Assembly: GCA_016297775.1 (NCBI GenBank)
Contig: JAEDGA010000004.1
Location: forward strand, 1 to 64,000
DNA: 64,000 nt
Direction of reading: 5' to 3'
Source of the DNA: Candidatus Methanomethylophilaceae archaeon
GTDB lineage: Archaea > Thermoplasmatota > Thermoplasmata > Methanomassiliicoccales > Methanomethylophilaceae
Below are positions 9,221-17,372 of this stretch, piece by piece. The notes beneath the pieces are model-generated. The model saw nothing but the letters and a program-made list of their open reading frames with translations. It did no database searches and had not been told where the DNA came from. Position numbers and translations under genes: made by a program. Each line of letters begins with the position of its first letter. Position 1 is the stretch's first letter.

Positions 9221-9767
9221 GCATATCCGCACTGGTGACCATACCGACTATCTTCCCCTTCCTGGTGATCAGCACGGCGTTGGATGCGTTCAGCATGGAC
9301 GACAGTCCGTCCATCGTGGTGTTCTCCGATACCGTGGGGAAGGAATCGTCCATGACATCCGATACGCGCATCCTGGACAGCTGGTCCATGCTCTTGCCGG
9401 AGTTCAGGAGTTTGAAGATCACCTTCTCAGATATGCTTCCGACCGACGAATCCCCTCTCAGCACGGGCATCTGCGAGAATCCCGTCTCCCTGAGGATCTC
9501 CAACGCCTCATGCACACCCGAGTCCTCCTGCACCGACACGATATCCTTGGTAGCGATGTCCATGATGGGGACCTCCTTCTTGCTCTCGCCCATCTTGTCC
9601 AGCGTCTCGAACAGTCTGACGACGGTGTTGTAGCTGGCGGATATCTTTCCCTGTTCCACCTTGGTGATCGTGCTCTGGCTGACGCCGGATGCCTCGGCCA
9701 GTTCGGCCTGTGTGATATCGAGCATCTTGCGGCGTTTGCGTATGTCGGAGGCGGGCGGGAATTTCAT
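9207..9767 (-). CDS. HTH transcription regulator with a CBS-domain pair
   Basis: A 186-residue protein. Residues about 5-60 form an Xre/Cro helix-turn-helix (ITQAELAEASGVSQSTITKVEQGKIS), shown here in part only: TQAELAEASGVSQS. Residues about 70-186 are two CBS domains, which usually bind adenosine compounds such as AMP, ATP or SAM. It is divergent from SAM synthetase. A 22-bp perfect palindrome, whose centre looks like this gene's own TATA box, sits 13 bases upstream. I infer an autoregulated regulator of the SAM synthetase operon; ligand and target are untested. Confidence 0.85.
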   Translation of the reverse strand: MKFPPASDIRKRRKMLDITQAELAEASGVSQSTITKVEQGKISASYNTVVRLFETLDKMGESKKEVPIMDIATKDIVSVQEDSGVHEALEILRETGFSQMPVLRGDSSVGSISEKVIFKLLNSGKSMDQLSRMRVSDVMDDSFPTVSENTTMDGLSSMLNASNAVLITRKGKIVGMVTSADMLKLV

Positions 9768-9779
9768 GCATGGCCCATA

Positions 9780-9801
9780 AAATATTCATATATGAATATT
9801 T
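9780..9801. promoter_or_regulatory. 22-bp perfect palindrome, candidate operator
   Basis: The sequence AAATATTCATA is followed at once by its exact reverse complement. The central CATATATG is a plausible TATA box for the HTH-CBS gene, about 25 bases before its ATG. The palindrome also lies just upstream of the likely metK-side promoter (CTTATTAAG, about 9812-9820). A perfect repeat of this length is unlikely by chance, though AT-richness raises the odds somewhat. Confidence 0.6.
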
Positions 9802-9871
9802 GGAACCGTATACCTTATTAAGCGGTATGAACTCCTTTTTCTATTACTGCAAAAAGTCAGGAGCGGAAAAA

Positions 9872-11107
9872 ATGGCAATGGACAAGAACATCTACGTTGA
9901 GAACATTCACGACATCCCCACGCCCCGCGGAAAGGTCGAACTTGTCGAGAGGAAAGGTATCGGACACCCTGATTCCGTTTCCGACGCACTCGCGGAGACT
10001 GTGTCGAGAGCGCTCTGCAAGATGTACATGAAGGAGTACGGACACGTCCTCCACCACAACACCGACGAGACTCAGATCGCAGCAGGTATGGCCGCACCCA
10101 GGTTCGGCGGCGGTTCTATCATCGACCCCACCTACATCCTCCTCGTCGGACGTGCGACCACCAACGTCACCGTCAACGACCAGCTCAAGGAGCTCCCGTG
10201 CAAGCCCACTGCACTCAAGGCCGCACGCGAGTACATGAGGAAGACCTTCCCCAACGTGGATGTCGATTCCGACATCATCCTCGACGCAAAGCTCGGAATG
10301 GGTTCCGACGACCTTACCGGTGTCTACAAGAGCTCCGGTGTCCTCGCCAACGACACCTCCTTCGGTGTCGGTTACGCACCCTACTCCATAACCGACACCC
10401 TCGTCCTCAAGACCGAGGAGATGATCAACTCCCCCAAGTTCAAGAAGATCCTTCCCGAGACCGGACAGGATGTCAAGGTCATGGGATCCAGGGTCGACAA
10501 CAAGCTGACCATGACGATCGCATGTGCGATGGTCGACAGGTACATCCCCGACAAGACCCACTACGCATCCGCCATCGAGCAGCTGTACGAGAAGGTGGAG
10601 CAGAACGCCCTCGACATCATCGACAAGTCCGGAGAGGACATCGAGTTCAAGCTCGACATCAACACCGGTGACAACTATGACAACAACGTCTACTATCTGA
10701 CCGTCACGGGACTCTCTCAGGAGATGGGGGACGACGGTTCCGTCGGACGCGGTAACAGGTGCAACGGACTCATCACTCCCTACAGGCCCATGTCCATGGA
10801 GGCCACATCCGGAAAGAACCCCATCACCCACATAGGAAAGCTCTACAACGTCATGTCCAAGCTCATCGCGGACGACATCGCCAAGAAGGTCTCCAGAGAT
10901 GTGGAGGTCAAGGTACGTATCCTCTCCCAGATCGGAAAGCCCGTATCCCAGCCCCTCAACTGCAGCGTGCAGCTGGTCTCCCTGGAGGAGAAGGCTGCCA
11001 AGCTCAACAAGTGGAAGGCCGAGGCGGAGTCCATCGCATACGGATGGCTCGACAACGTGGACAAGGTCACCGAACTCATCGTGAACGGAAAGGTAAGGAC
11101 ATTCTGA
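9872..11107 (+). CDS. mat: S-adenosylmethionine synthetase, archaeal type
   Basis: A 411-residue enzyme making SAM from methionine and ATP. It is the archaeal MAT family, very different from bacterial MetK: ERKGIGHPDSVSD, DETQIAAG, GVGYAP and GRGNRCNG are visible. The start MAMDKN has a Shine-Dalgarno (CAGGAG) nine bases upstream; an in-frame ATG 102 bases earlier lies in the promoter zone and is rejected. The next gene begins two bases after the stop. SAM demand is high in methylotrophic methanogens. The HTH-CBS regulator is divergent. Confidence 0.97.
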   Translation: MAMDKNIYVENIHDIPTPRGKVELVERKGIGHPDSVSDALAETVSRALCKMYMKEYGHVLHHNTDETQIAAGMAAPRFGGGSIIDPTYILLVGRATTNVTVNDQLKELPCKPTALKAAREYMRKTFPNVDVDSDIILDAKLGMGSDDLTGVYKSSGVLANDTSFGVGYAPYSITDTLVLKTEEMINSPKFKKILPETGQDVKVMGSRVDNKLTMTIACAMVDRYIPDKTHYASAIEQLYEKVEQNALDIIDKSGEDIEFKLDINTGDNYDNNVYYLTVTGLSQEMGDDGSVGRGNRCNGLITPYRPMSMEATSGKNPITHIGKLYNVMSKLIADDIAKKVSRDVEVKVRILSQIGKPVSQPLNCSVQLVSLEEKAAKLNKWKAEAESIAYGWLDNVDKVTELIVNGKVRTF

Positions 11108-11109
11108 TC

Positions 11110-11694
11110 ATGAGGATAATCGACGCACCCCAATACGGACCAATGTTCCGCTTCTCGGATGCCAGTGTCTACTGGGCACTGTACGTTCTGTCCGACGGCA
11201 GAAGGATGGGTCGCAAGAGGCTCGCCGAGGAATCCGGTGTCGGTGAGGGCAGTATGAGGCGCATCCTCAACACCTTGAAGGAAGAGAACCTCATCGACAT
11301 AAAACAGACCGGTATCACTATAACCAAGGCCGGCTTGGCATACCTTTCGGAACTTCCCGTAAGGGTCATCGATGTCGATGCTTCCAAGATCGTCCTGGGC
11401 GATTATTCCCAGGCCGTTCTTGTCAAGGGGCTGTCCTTCAAGATCAACAACGGTCTCCAGCAGAGGGATGCAGGCATACGTGCCGGTGCCCTCGGATGCA
11501 CCACGTTGATCATGAGGGATGGGGAGCTCATACTCCCGCCCAGCTGGAGCATCGATCAGAACGAACCCGAGGTGGCCGCCAAGATAAAGGAGGCCAGCGG
11601 GATGACGGAGGATGACATAATCATCATAGGTAGTGCGGACGACAGGGTTTCAGCGATCAACGCCGCCCTCACCGCCGCATTCGAGTTGTTCTGA
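11110..11694 (+). CDS. winged-helix regulator-like protein (DUF4443-like)
   Basis: A 194-residue protein. The N-terminal 80 residues look like a winged helix (LAEESGVGEGSMRRILNTL). The C-terminal half is an alpha/beta domain with LVKGLSFKINNGLQQRDAG and a final IIIGSADD. This arrangement resembles archaeal DUF4443 proteins, which is my best match from memory. It starts two bases after the SAM synthetase stop, so co-transcription is very likely. Role unknown; a regulator or ligand sensor is plausible. Confidence 0.7.
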   Translation: MRIIDAPQYGPMFRFSDASVYWALYVLSDGRRMGRKRLAEESGVGEGSMRRILNTLKEENLIDIKQTGITITKAGLAYLSELPVRVIDVDASKIVLGDYSQAVLVKGLSFKINNGLQQRDAGIRAGALGCTTLIMRDGELILPPSWSIDQNEPEVAAKIKEASGMTEDDIIIIGSADDRVSAINAALTAAFELF

Positions 11695-11701
11695 GGCGAC
11701 G

Positions 11702-12658
11702 ATGAAACATCTTTTCAACATCTCCGTGTACAATTCGAAGGAGGATATGGCGCAGGCCCGCTCGCTCATCGGCAAAGAGGGTTCCGGAGTCGACGGACTC
11801 GAACTCCTGACGGGGTACGACTCCGTGGACACGTCCCTCAAGAGCGATACCACATCCGTGCATCTCCCGTATGCCACCGATTGGTACGGTCCCGCTGCCG
11901 GGGTCGTCTCCGTATCTCCGGACATCGACCCCATGTATCTCAGATTCCACCATTACGGTTCCGACAGGGCCGGTATCGTGGAATCCATACGGAAGGCGAT
12001 CGTGTGCGCGGAACCGTTGGATCCCATGTACGGTGTGATCCACGCCTCCAGCGCCGATATGTCGTCCCTTCTGTCAAAGAGGACGACGTACACGGACGAG
12101 AAGGTCCTGACCACATTCGCGGACATCATGAACGAGGTGGTATCGACCTTCCCTGACGGCGAACCACCGTTCACATTGGCGTTCGAGAACACCTGGTGGC
12201 CCGGATTGAGATTGGTGGACGATGTGGGATTCGGGATCCTGGAGGACAGCATAGAGTTCGACGACTGGGGTATCTGTCTGGATACCGGTCACATACTGGT
12301 CAGTTCCGGCGGTTCCGACGACGAGAAGGGTGCATTGGACATACTCAACTCCTGTGCGGACGGATACGGCGACGACCTGTTCGACAGATTGATCGCCATG
12401 CATCTCCATGTGAACACCTCCGCACGCATAATAGCCAACATGGAGGAGATCGACAGCACGGGAATGTCCTTCAACGATATCATAATCAAAGCATCGGAGA
12501 GGATAGCATCCGTCGACCAGCACCGTCCTTTCACGGATCCAGCGGTCGTCGAATACGTCGAGCGTCTCGAACCGGAGTTCGTCGTACACGAGATCATCAC
12601 CAGGGATATGGTGGATCATATCCGTTCCCACGTGTGCCAGGCATCCTTTTTCCGCTGA
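11702..12658 (+). CDS. TIM-barrel protein, sugar-phosphate isomerase/AP endonuclease 2 fold
   Basis: A 318-residue protein with the xylose-isomerase-like barrel pattern: LELLTGYDS, a LPYA strand near residue 60, AFENTWWPG (a metal-ligand Glu position), CLDTGH (metal-ligand Asp and His) and MHLHVN near the end. It follows the DUF4443-like gene by seven bases in the SAM synthetase operon. Members of this fold include isomerases, epimerases and nucleases; the substrate cannot be read from sequence. Confidence 0.7.
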   Translation: MKHLFNISVYNSKEDMAQARSLIGKEGSGVDGLELLTGYDSVDTSLKSDTTSVHLPYATDWYGPAAGVVSVSPDIDPMYLRFHHYGSDRAGIVESIRKAIVCAEPLDPMYGVIHASSADMSSLLSKRTTYTDEKVLTTFADIMNEVVSTFPDGEPPFTLAFENTWWPGLRLVDDVGFGILEDSIEFDDWGICLDTGHILVSSGGSDDEKGALDILNSCADGYGDDLFDRLIAMHLHVNTSARIIANMEEIDSTGMSFNDIIIKASERIASVDQHRPFTDPAVVEYVERLEPEFVVHEIITRDMVDHIRSHVCQASFFR

Positions 12659-12685
12659 GACCCGGCCGTTGGATTACCTATTAAT

Positions 12686-12702
12686 ACAATCCATGCGATT
12701 GT
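12686..12702. promoter_or_regulatory. inverted repeat before a small membrane protein gene
   Basis: ACAATC and GATTGT separated by five bases, between a TATA-like CTATTAAT and the ATG at 12709. It may be an operator. The arms are short, so this is weak. Confidence 0.25.
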
Positions 12703-12708
12703 TATAAC

Positions 12709-12930
12709 ATGGCAATAGAGAATAAAAGAGTCGAGGACGCACTGGTCCTCGTCGCTTCGATCCTTATGATGATCGTCGCATTGGCGGTATCCGTCCTGGT
12801 ACTCACCTGGATATTCTCCTGGGTCGCGGATGTCGTGAACAACGGTTATGCCGTTATCGGATCCGTGGCACTCGTGATGTCGTCCGCGATGATATCTGCA
12901 GCTCTGATATTCAGGAAGAAATCCTCCTGA
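12709..12930 (+). CDS. small two-helix membrane protein
   Basis: A 73-residue protein with two long hydrophobic segments (about residues 11-38 and 46-67), a positive N-terminus (ENKRVED) and a basic end (RKKSS). TATA-like CTATTAAT lies about 30 bases upstream. It is convergent with the next gene, with three bases between stops. Function unknown. Confidence 0.6.
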   Translation: MAIENKRVEDALVLVASILMMIVALAVSVLVLTWIFSWVADVVNNGYAVIGSVALVMSSAMISAALIFRKKSS

Positions 12931-12933
12931 ATA

Positions 12934-13359
12934 TCAGATCAAACCCTTAACGATCTTTATTATCCCGAGGAAGAGGTCGGGACATCTTCTCATGAACAGG
13001 TTCTCCTTCAACGCGCGGATGTTGTCCTCGTTGTTCCTCACATCCAATCCCAGGATCTCAGGACAGGTGATCCCGGACGTCATTCTGCGGTATTCGGAGA
13101 AGAACATCTCCCTCTTGATCATGCACATCCCTTTGGACGACGGATCCGGTCCTTCGCTGCCGCACATGAATCCTATCACGGTCAGTGCGCCTATCACCGC
13201 TCCGCACAGCGTTCCTTGCAGAAGACCCATGCTCATGCATGATACCGACTTCATGGCCGCACCGTACGAATCGCCCAGTTCCTCTTCGAACGCCTTCACC
13301 ACTATCTGTGCGCAGTCGTACCCTTCGTCCGTGAGCCTGATCAGGAGTTCCCTGTCCAT
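12934..13359 (-). CDS. C_GCAxxG_C_C family redox-type protein
   Basis: A 141-residue protein matching the C_GCAxxG_C_C pattern: GYDCAQIV, then SMGLLQGTLCGAVIGA with a following FMCG, and ITCPEILGLD near the C-terminus. Such proteins are often redox- or metal-linked and associated with membranes or electron transfer. I chose the ATG before DRELL because TATA-like ATTATACG lies about 27 bases upstream; a GTG 15 bases earlier is also possible. Precise function is not known. Confidence 0.75.
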   Translation of the reverse strand: MDRELLIRLTDEGYDCAQIVVKAFEEELGDSYGAAMKSVSCMSMGLLQGTLCGAVIGALTVIGFMCGSEGPDPSSKGMCMIKREMFFSEYRRMTSGITCPEILGLDVRNNEDNIRALKENLFMRRCPDLFLGIIKIVKGLI

Positions 13360-13495
13360 GTGTGGGTGAGCCACGTGACAGCGTATAATGGTGTCCCACT
13401 GCAGTCATGTATCCTTGGGTGTGTTTCACCGTCCATCATACCTGCATGACGCAGACGGATATCCGTCATCGTTCAAGGTGCCTTTGATGGGCAAG

Positions 13496-13503
13496 ATTAT
13501 ATA
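13496..13503 (+). promoter_or_regulatory. TATA box for L40e
   Basis: ATTATATA about 40 bases before the L40e ATG, followed by a Shine-Dalgarno GAGG at 13526-13529. Unlike many neighbours this gene has a short leader. Confidence 0.4.
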
Positions 13504-13538
13504 GGGTTTTATTATAGGGTGGCTCAGAGGAATGAACT

Positions 13539-13688
13539 ATGGCACGTTTTAAAGAGGCAGAGAGCAGACTCCTTGACAAGACCGTCTGCATGAACTGCTA
13601 CGCCACCAACCCTAAGGGAGCGTCCAAGTGCCGCAAGTGCGGATACAGCAACCTTAGGCCCAAGGCCAAAGAGAGCAGGAAGCAGTAA
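13539..13688 (+). CDS. rpl40e: ribosomal protein L40e
   Basis: A 49-residue large-subunit ribosomal protein with a four-cysteine zinc ribbon: CMNC near residue 17 and CRKC near residue 31. It begins MARFKEAESR and ends in a basic tail (KAKESRKQ). Length and motifs match archaeal L40e. It is transcribed alone, followed by two strong hairpins. Confidence 0.95.
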   Translation: MARFKEAESRLLDKTVCMNCYATNPKGASKCRKCGYSNLRPKAKESRKQ

Positions 13689-13697
13689 GCGTACCTG

Positions 13698-13758
13698 CAC
13701 ATCCGCATCCTTGCGGATGTGTTCTGAAACCATAACCGACGCGACCGTATGGTCGCGT
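13698..13758 (+). terminator. double hairpin after L40e
   Basis: First hairpin 13698-13721: CACATCCGCA and TGCGGATGTG around TCCT. Second hairpin 13739-13758: ACGCGACC and GGTCGCGT around GTAT. Both are perfect. Two stems in series after a highly expressed gene suggest termination or mRNA 3'-end protection. Confidence 0.5.
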
Positions 13759-13871
13759 TCAACCTATGCATACAGCTGGGGCTATCTTCTTCGAAATAAC
13801 TTCACGGTCCCGCGAACCTTACTTATACGTGCATATTATCGTCGTATCAGGAGACATCCGGGTGATAGAGG

Positions 13872-14804
13872 ATGAAGGCTCTGATAGTTGACGACAACCC
13901 GTCCGTCATTGCGATTTTGACGGAGATCCTGAAGATAGACGGACACGAAGTGTTCCAGGCCACCAATTGGGAGGATGCCAAACGTGCGCTAGAGACCGAT
14001 CGTCCCGACATCATGTTCCTGGATTCCATCGTCAATCAGACAAGTACCATCCCGTTCATCGACGAGTTGGACGAGTCCATCAACACCAGGATCGTATTGA
14101 TCCTCAACGGAAGGGAGCAGGTCCCAAAGGACACCTCCCTCATCGTACGCAGTATCAAGAAGCCCTTCAACAGCGCCGAGGTACTGGAGGCCGTGAAGTA
14201 CGTCGGAGGAGGATGCACCGTGCAGGGTCAGGCTCCGGCGGAGGCGAAGAGGTCCAGAAAGTTCAAGTTCTGGATCTTCGGCAAGGATGGGTCCGCATCG
14301 GAGGAGAGGACCGTTTCGGACGACGCCGTCCAACAGGGGAAGTCCTACGTTGTTTTCGAGGACGTTCCTGAAAAGATCTACGAACTGGCAAGGAAGTTCC
14401 CCCAGCAGGCCGGGGATCTCATGATCATCACCGGTGAGAGGAAGAAGGTCATCGAGACCAAGATCGATGACGAGCACTGCAGGATATTGCAGGTATCCCG
14501 CGGTACCAGATCCAGTTATGCCGATGTGAGGGCCCTGGGTACCATAATGGCGGAGGTCATGGAATTCATCAACTTCCAGCCGAAACCCGTCATCATAATC
14601 GACGATCTGGGTATGCTTATCAGCAACAACGACCTGAATTCGGTCATCACTTTCATCTATCAGATATACAAAGGTGCCAGCAACAAGTTCACGCTGGCCG
14701 TTTCAGTCAAGGAATCCTTGCTGACGGAGAAGGACAAACTGCTTCTCCACAGGTACATGGAGACCTACAAACCCGATGAAGAAGAGTCAAAGGAGACAAC
14801 GTAA
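13872..14804 (+). CDS. response-regulator receiver domain fused to DUF835
   Basis: A 310-residue protein. Residues 1-115 are a CheY-like receiver: acidic DDN at residues 6-8, the phospho-acceptor Asp in MFLDS near residue 52, and a conserved Lys in IKKPF. A linker follows, then a DUF835 domain from about residue 155 to 300 (YVVFEDVPEKIYELARKF, with VIIIDDLGML). DUF835 is common in archaea and unexplained. Its stop abuts the enolase start with no gap, so the genes are co-transcribed. No histidine kinase lies in the window. Confidence 0.85.
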   Translation: MKALIVDDNPSVIAILTEILKIDGHEVFQATNWEDAKRALETDRPDIMFLDSIVNQTSTIPFIDELDESINTRIVLILNGREQVPKDTSLIVRSIKKPFNSAEVLEAVKYVGGGCTVQGQAPAEAKRSRKFKFWIFGKDGSASEERTVSDDAVQQGKSYVVFEDVPEKIYELARKFPQQAGDLMIITGERKKVIETKIDDEHCRILQVSRGTRSSYADVRALGTIMAEVMEFINFQPKPVIIIDDLGMLISNNDLNSVITFIYQIYKGASNKFTLAVSVKESLLTEKDKLLLHRYMETYKPDEEESKETT

Positions 14805-16076
14805 ATGACAGGGAAGATTGAGAAGGTATGGGCAAGAGAGGTACTCGACTCCAGGGGCAACCCCACCGTCGAGGCGGAGGTCACCGTATTCGGTCATCGC
14901 ATCACCGCCATCGCACCTTCCGGTGCATCCACCGGTTCGTGGGAGGCCCACGAGCTCAGGGACGGAGGTTCCAGGTTCGGAGGAAAGGGTGTCGCGACCG
15001 CGGTCGAGAACGTCAGGACCGAGATCGCCAAGGCGATCGTCGGGATGGATCCCACCGATCAGGAGTCCGTGGACCTCGCAATGATCGAGCTCGACGGTAC
15101 GCCCAACAAGAAGAGGCTCGGTGCCAACGCCATCATCGCCACATCCCTCGCCGTGGCTCAGGCGGGTGCGGCCGTCAAGGGCGTTCCGTTGTACCAGCAC
15201 ATCGGTTCCAACGGTGTCACCCTGCCCGTTCCCATGCTCAACATCATCAACGGCGGAAAGCACGCCGGAGGCAATCTGAAGATCCAGGAGTTCATGATCA
15301 TCCCCGCCGGTGCCAAGAGTTTCTCCGAGTGTCTCAGGATGTCCTCGGAGGTCTACATGTCCCTCAAATCCATGCTCAAGAAGAAATACGGTGTGGGCGC
15401 CATCAACCTCGGTGACGAGGGAGGATTCGCACCTCCACTCGATACCGCCGCCGAGGCCATGGAGACCATCGTCTCCGCAGTCTCCGATGCGGGTTACGTT
15501 CCCGGAAAGGACGTCTTCCTGGCACTCGATGCCGCATCCAGCGAGTTCTACGACAACGGTGTGTACGAGGTCGACGGGCTCAGACTGTCCGCACCCGAGT
15601 TGGCGGATCACTACGGTTCCCTCGCATCCCAGTTCCCCCTCATCAGTATCGAGGACCCCTTCTTCGAGGATGATTTCGAGACCACCCGTATGCTGACCCA
15701 GAAGATCGGTTCCAAGGTGCAGATCGTGGGCGACGACCTGTTCGTCACCAACACCGAGCGCCTCGGAAAAGGTATCGAGATGGGTGCCGCCAACGCACTG
15801 CTCCTCAAGGTCAACCAGATAGGTACCGTCACCGAGGCGGGAAGGGCGGCCGAGATGAGCTTCAAGAACGGATATAACGTGGTCGTATCCCACAGGTCCG
15901 GAGAGTCCGAGGACGTCTCCATCGCCGATCTCTCCGTCGGATGGGGATCCGGTCAGATCAAGACCGGTGCACCCGCACGCGGAGAGCGTACCGCCAAGTA
16001 CAACCGTCTCCTCAGGATCGAGGAGGAGCTAGGTTCCAAGGCGGTCTTCCCCGGAACGAAGGCATTCAGGCACTGA
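14805..16076 (+). CDS. eno: enolase
   Basis: A 423-residue enzyme converting 2-phosphoglycerate and phosphoenolpyruvate. Conserved pieces: VLDSRGNPTVEAEV, GAST (loop with catalytic Ser), GDEGGFAP, ALDAASSEFY, SIEDPF, GDDLFVTN, LLLKVNQIGT (catalytic Lys) and SHRSGES. Length is normal. It follows the receiver-DUF835 gene directly. Confidence 0.97.
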   Translation: MTGKIEKVWAREVLDSRGNPTVEAEVTVFGHRITAIAPSGASTGSWEAHELRDGGSRFGGKGVATAVENVRTEIAKAIVGMDPTDQESVDLAMIELDGTPNKKRLGANAIIATSLAVAQAGAAVKGVPLYQHIGSNGVTLPVPMLNIINGGKHAGGNLKIQEFMIIPAGAKSFSECLRMSSEVYMSLKSMLKKKYGVGAINLGDEGGFAPPLDTAAEAMETIVSAVSDAGYVPGKDVFLALDAASSEFYDNGVYEVDGLRLSAPELADHYGSLASQFPLISIEDPFFEDDFETTRMLTQKIGSKVQIVGDDLFVTNTERLGKGIEMGAANALLLKVNQIGTVTEAGRAAEMSFKNGYNVVVSHRSGESEDVSIADLSVGWGSGQIKTGAPARGERTAKYNRLLRIEEELGSKAVFPGTKAFRH

Positions 16077-16092
16077 AACGCATACATCAGAT

Positions 16093-16116
16093 CCTCCCCC
16101 GGATGTCCGGGGGAGG
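16093..16116 (+). terminator. hairpin after enolase
   Basis: CCTCCCCCGGA and TCCGGGGGAGG are exact complements separated by two bases, 17 bases past the enolase stop. The real loop must be slightly larger than two. Confidence 0.55.
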
Positions 16117-16442
16117 GTCGGAAACCCCTTGTTCCAAGACCCCTTCATTTCCTGTGGAAACTATCCCTATGGATGCTTCATCGAACCTATATTTATAGTG
16201 CGAAATGCATGATAAATAAAAATATCCAATATTATACTCCAACGTATAATTTTATACATTTTTCTTGTCATTTCCACTGTAATATTATCAAAAAATCGAT
16301 GAAAATTGACATTTTATGGGTATGATATCAGTGTTAAGAGTAGATTTATATTGCTTATCCGACATAGAGTCTGACGCAGAAAACGGGTGTCGACCAACCC
16401 TTGATAGGAGGTGGTCTCTGCCTGAGATTTGCACGAAGTGGT
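16117..16442. other. AT-rich intergenic region
   Basis: About 325 bases without a convincing gene. The middle (16200-16320) is far more AT-rich than the surroundings. It holds interleaved inverted repeats (16231-16257), a TATA-like TTTATATT near 16350 that could serve the next gene, and a strong Shine-Dalgarno (GGAGGTG, 16407-16413) with no ATG, GTG or TTG at normal spacing. Confidence 0.5.
16231..16257. repeat. interleaved inverted repeats in AT-rich gap
   Basis: ATTATAC (16231-16237) and GTATAAT (16244-16250) form one inverted repeat. GTATAA (16244-16249) and TTATAC (16252-16257) form a second that shares the middle arm. They could be tandem protein-binding sites or competing hairpins. AT-richness makes chance occurrence possible. 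Confidence 0.35.
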
Positions 16443-16712
16443 ATGATGCAGTCAGGGGATGTATACGAGGGAGGATATGCATGTTACAGGCATCTGGACA
16501 TGGATTCCGTGAGCATGAAGAAGGTCTACTGTCCCTGCGGTTGCATCGTGGACCTCGATAAATCCTATTTCGAGAGGAGGCTCATCCTCGGCAAGGATCT
16601 CGAATGCGTCCACTGTCGCAACATCCGTATCTCCCGTGAGATCGACGAGCTCAATGCCCACTTCGATGGTACAGAGGCCGATGAGGACGGTCTCTTCCCC
16701 GAATCCTTTTGA
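16443..16712 (+). CDS. small zinc-ribbon-like protein
   Basis: About 89 residues from the ATG chosen. Cysteines fall as YCPCGCIV and, about 22 residues later, ECVHCRN, a zinc-ribbon-like spacing. The C-terminus is acidic. The start is uncertain: the ATG at 16443 lacks a Shine-Dalgarno, while an upstream GGAGGTG fits only a CTG at 16422. It lies 66 bases before the CobW-type gene. Function unknown. Confidence 0.5.
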   Translation: MMQSGDVYEGGYACYRHLDMDSVSMKKVYCPCGCIVDLDKSYFERRLILGKDLECVHCRNIRISREIDELNAHFDGTEADEDGLFPESF

Positions 16713-16778
16713 TATCCATTCGTTTCTCACCATGGCGCATCGGTCAATGCCAAATACGGCCATGTGCATTCCCTATAC

Positions 16779-17372
16779 ATGAAGATCGTAATCGTATCGG
16801 GACTTCTGGGCGTGGGTAAGACCTCGGTGATCCTGAAGATGTTGGATCCGCTCATGGGCACCGGTTCCAAGGTCGCCGTGATCGAGAATGATTTCGGCGC
16901 CATGGGTGTGGACAGCGAGGTCCTGGAGAGGAACGGTATGAAGGTCCGCGATCTCAAGGGCGGATGCATCTGTTGCACCATGCAGGGAAGCCTCATGGAC
17001 AGTCTGGTATCCCTGAAGAAGGAGTTCGCCACCGAGATCGTCGTCATAGAGCCTACGGGCATAGCCGATCCCGAGTTCATCGTGGAATCCGTACGTGCGT
17101 TCCCAGGTATCGATCTGGAGGGTGTGCATGTATCCGTCGTGGTGGACTGCGAGAGGTTCCTCAAGATCCGCAGGATGTTCGAGCGTCCCCTCAAGAATCA
17201 GATGAAGCTTGCAGAGGTGGTCATGCTCAACAAGATAGATACGGTGTCGGATAGCGATCTTTCGGAGATCGAGGAGGCCGTACGTGGTCTCGGTTACTCC
17301 GGACCGTTGTTCCGTATCCGCGGAGATACCGGCGAAGGGATCCCGGAGGCCGTGGAGGCGATGCATATATGA
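16779..17372 (+). CDS. CobW/HypB-type metallochaperone GTPase
   Basis: A 197-residue G3E-family GTPase. The P-loop GLLGVGKTS is near residue 7, the Walker B-like VVIEPTG near residue 90, the base motif NKID near 150. The metal-site motif of the CobW/COG0523 group is CICC inside GGCICCTMQGS. It lacks the C-terminal CobW domain, so it is short. The next gene overlaps by four bases (ATGA). It probably delivers a metal (Ni, Co or Zn) or loads a corrinoid enzyme; which one is not readable. Confidence 0.85.
   Translation: MKIVIVSGLLGVGKTSVILKMLDPLMGTGSKVAVIENDFGAMGVDSEVLERNGMKVRDLKGGCICCTMQGSLMDSLVSLKKEFATEIVVIEPTGIADPEFIVESVRAFPGIDLEGVHVSVVVDCERFLKIRRMFERPLKNQMKLAEVVMLNKIDTVSDSDLSEIEEAVRGLGYSGPLFRIRGDTGEGIPEAVEAMHI

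Noticed and set aside
9857..10831. 324-codon frame opposite SAM synthetase
   Set aside because: Shadow; Val/Asp/Gly-rich mirror of the real gene.
13739..13758. Start of a stable RNA after L40e
   Set aside because: It is a simple hairpin in series with another; no tRNA or known RNA fold follows.
14787..15893. 368-codon frame opposite enolase
   Set aside because: Shadow of eno; no start signal and no family.
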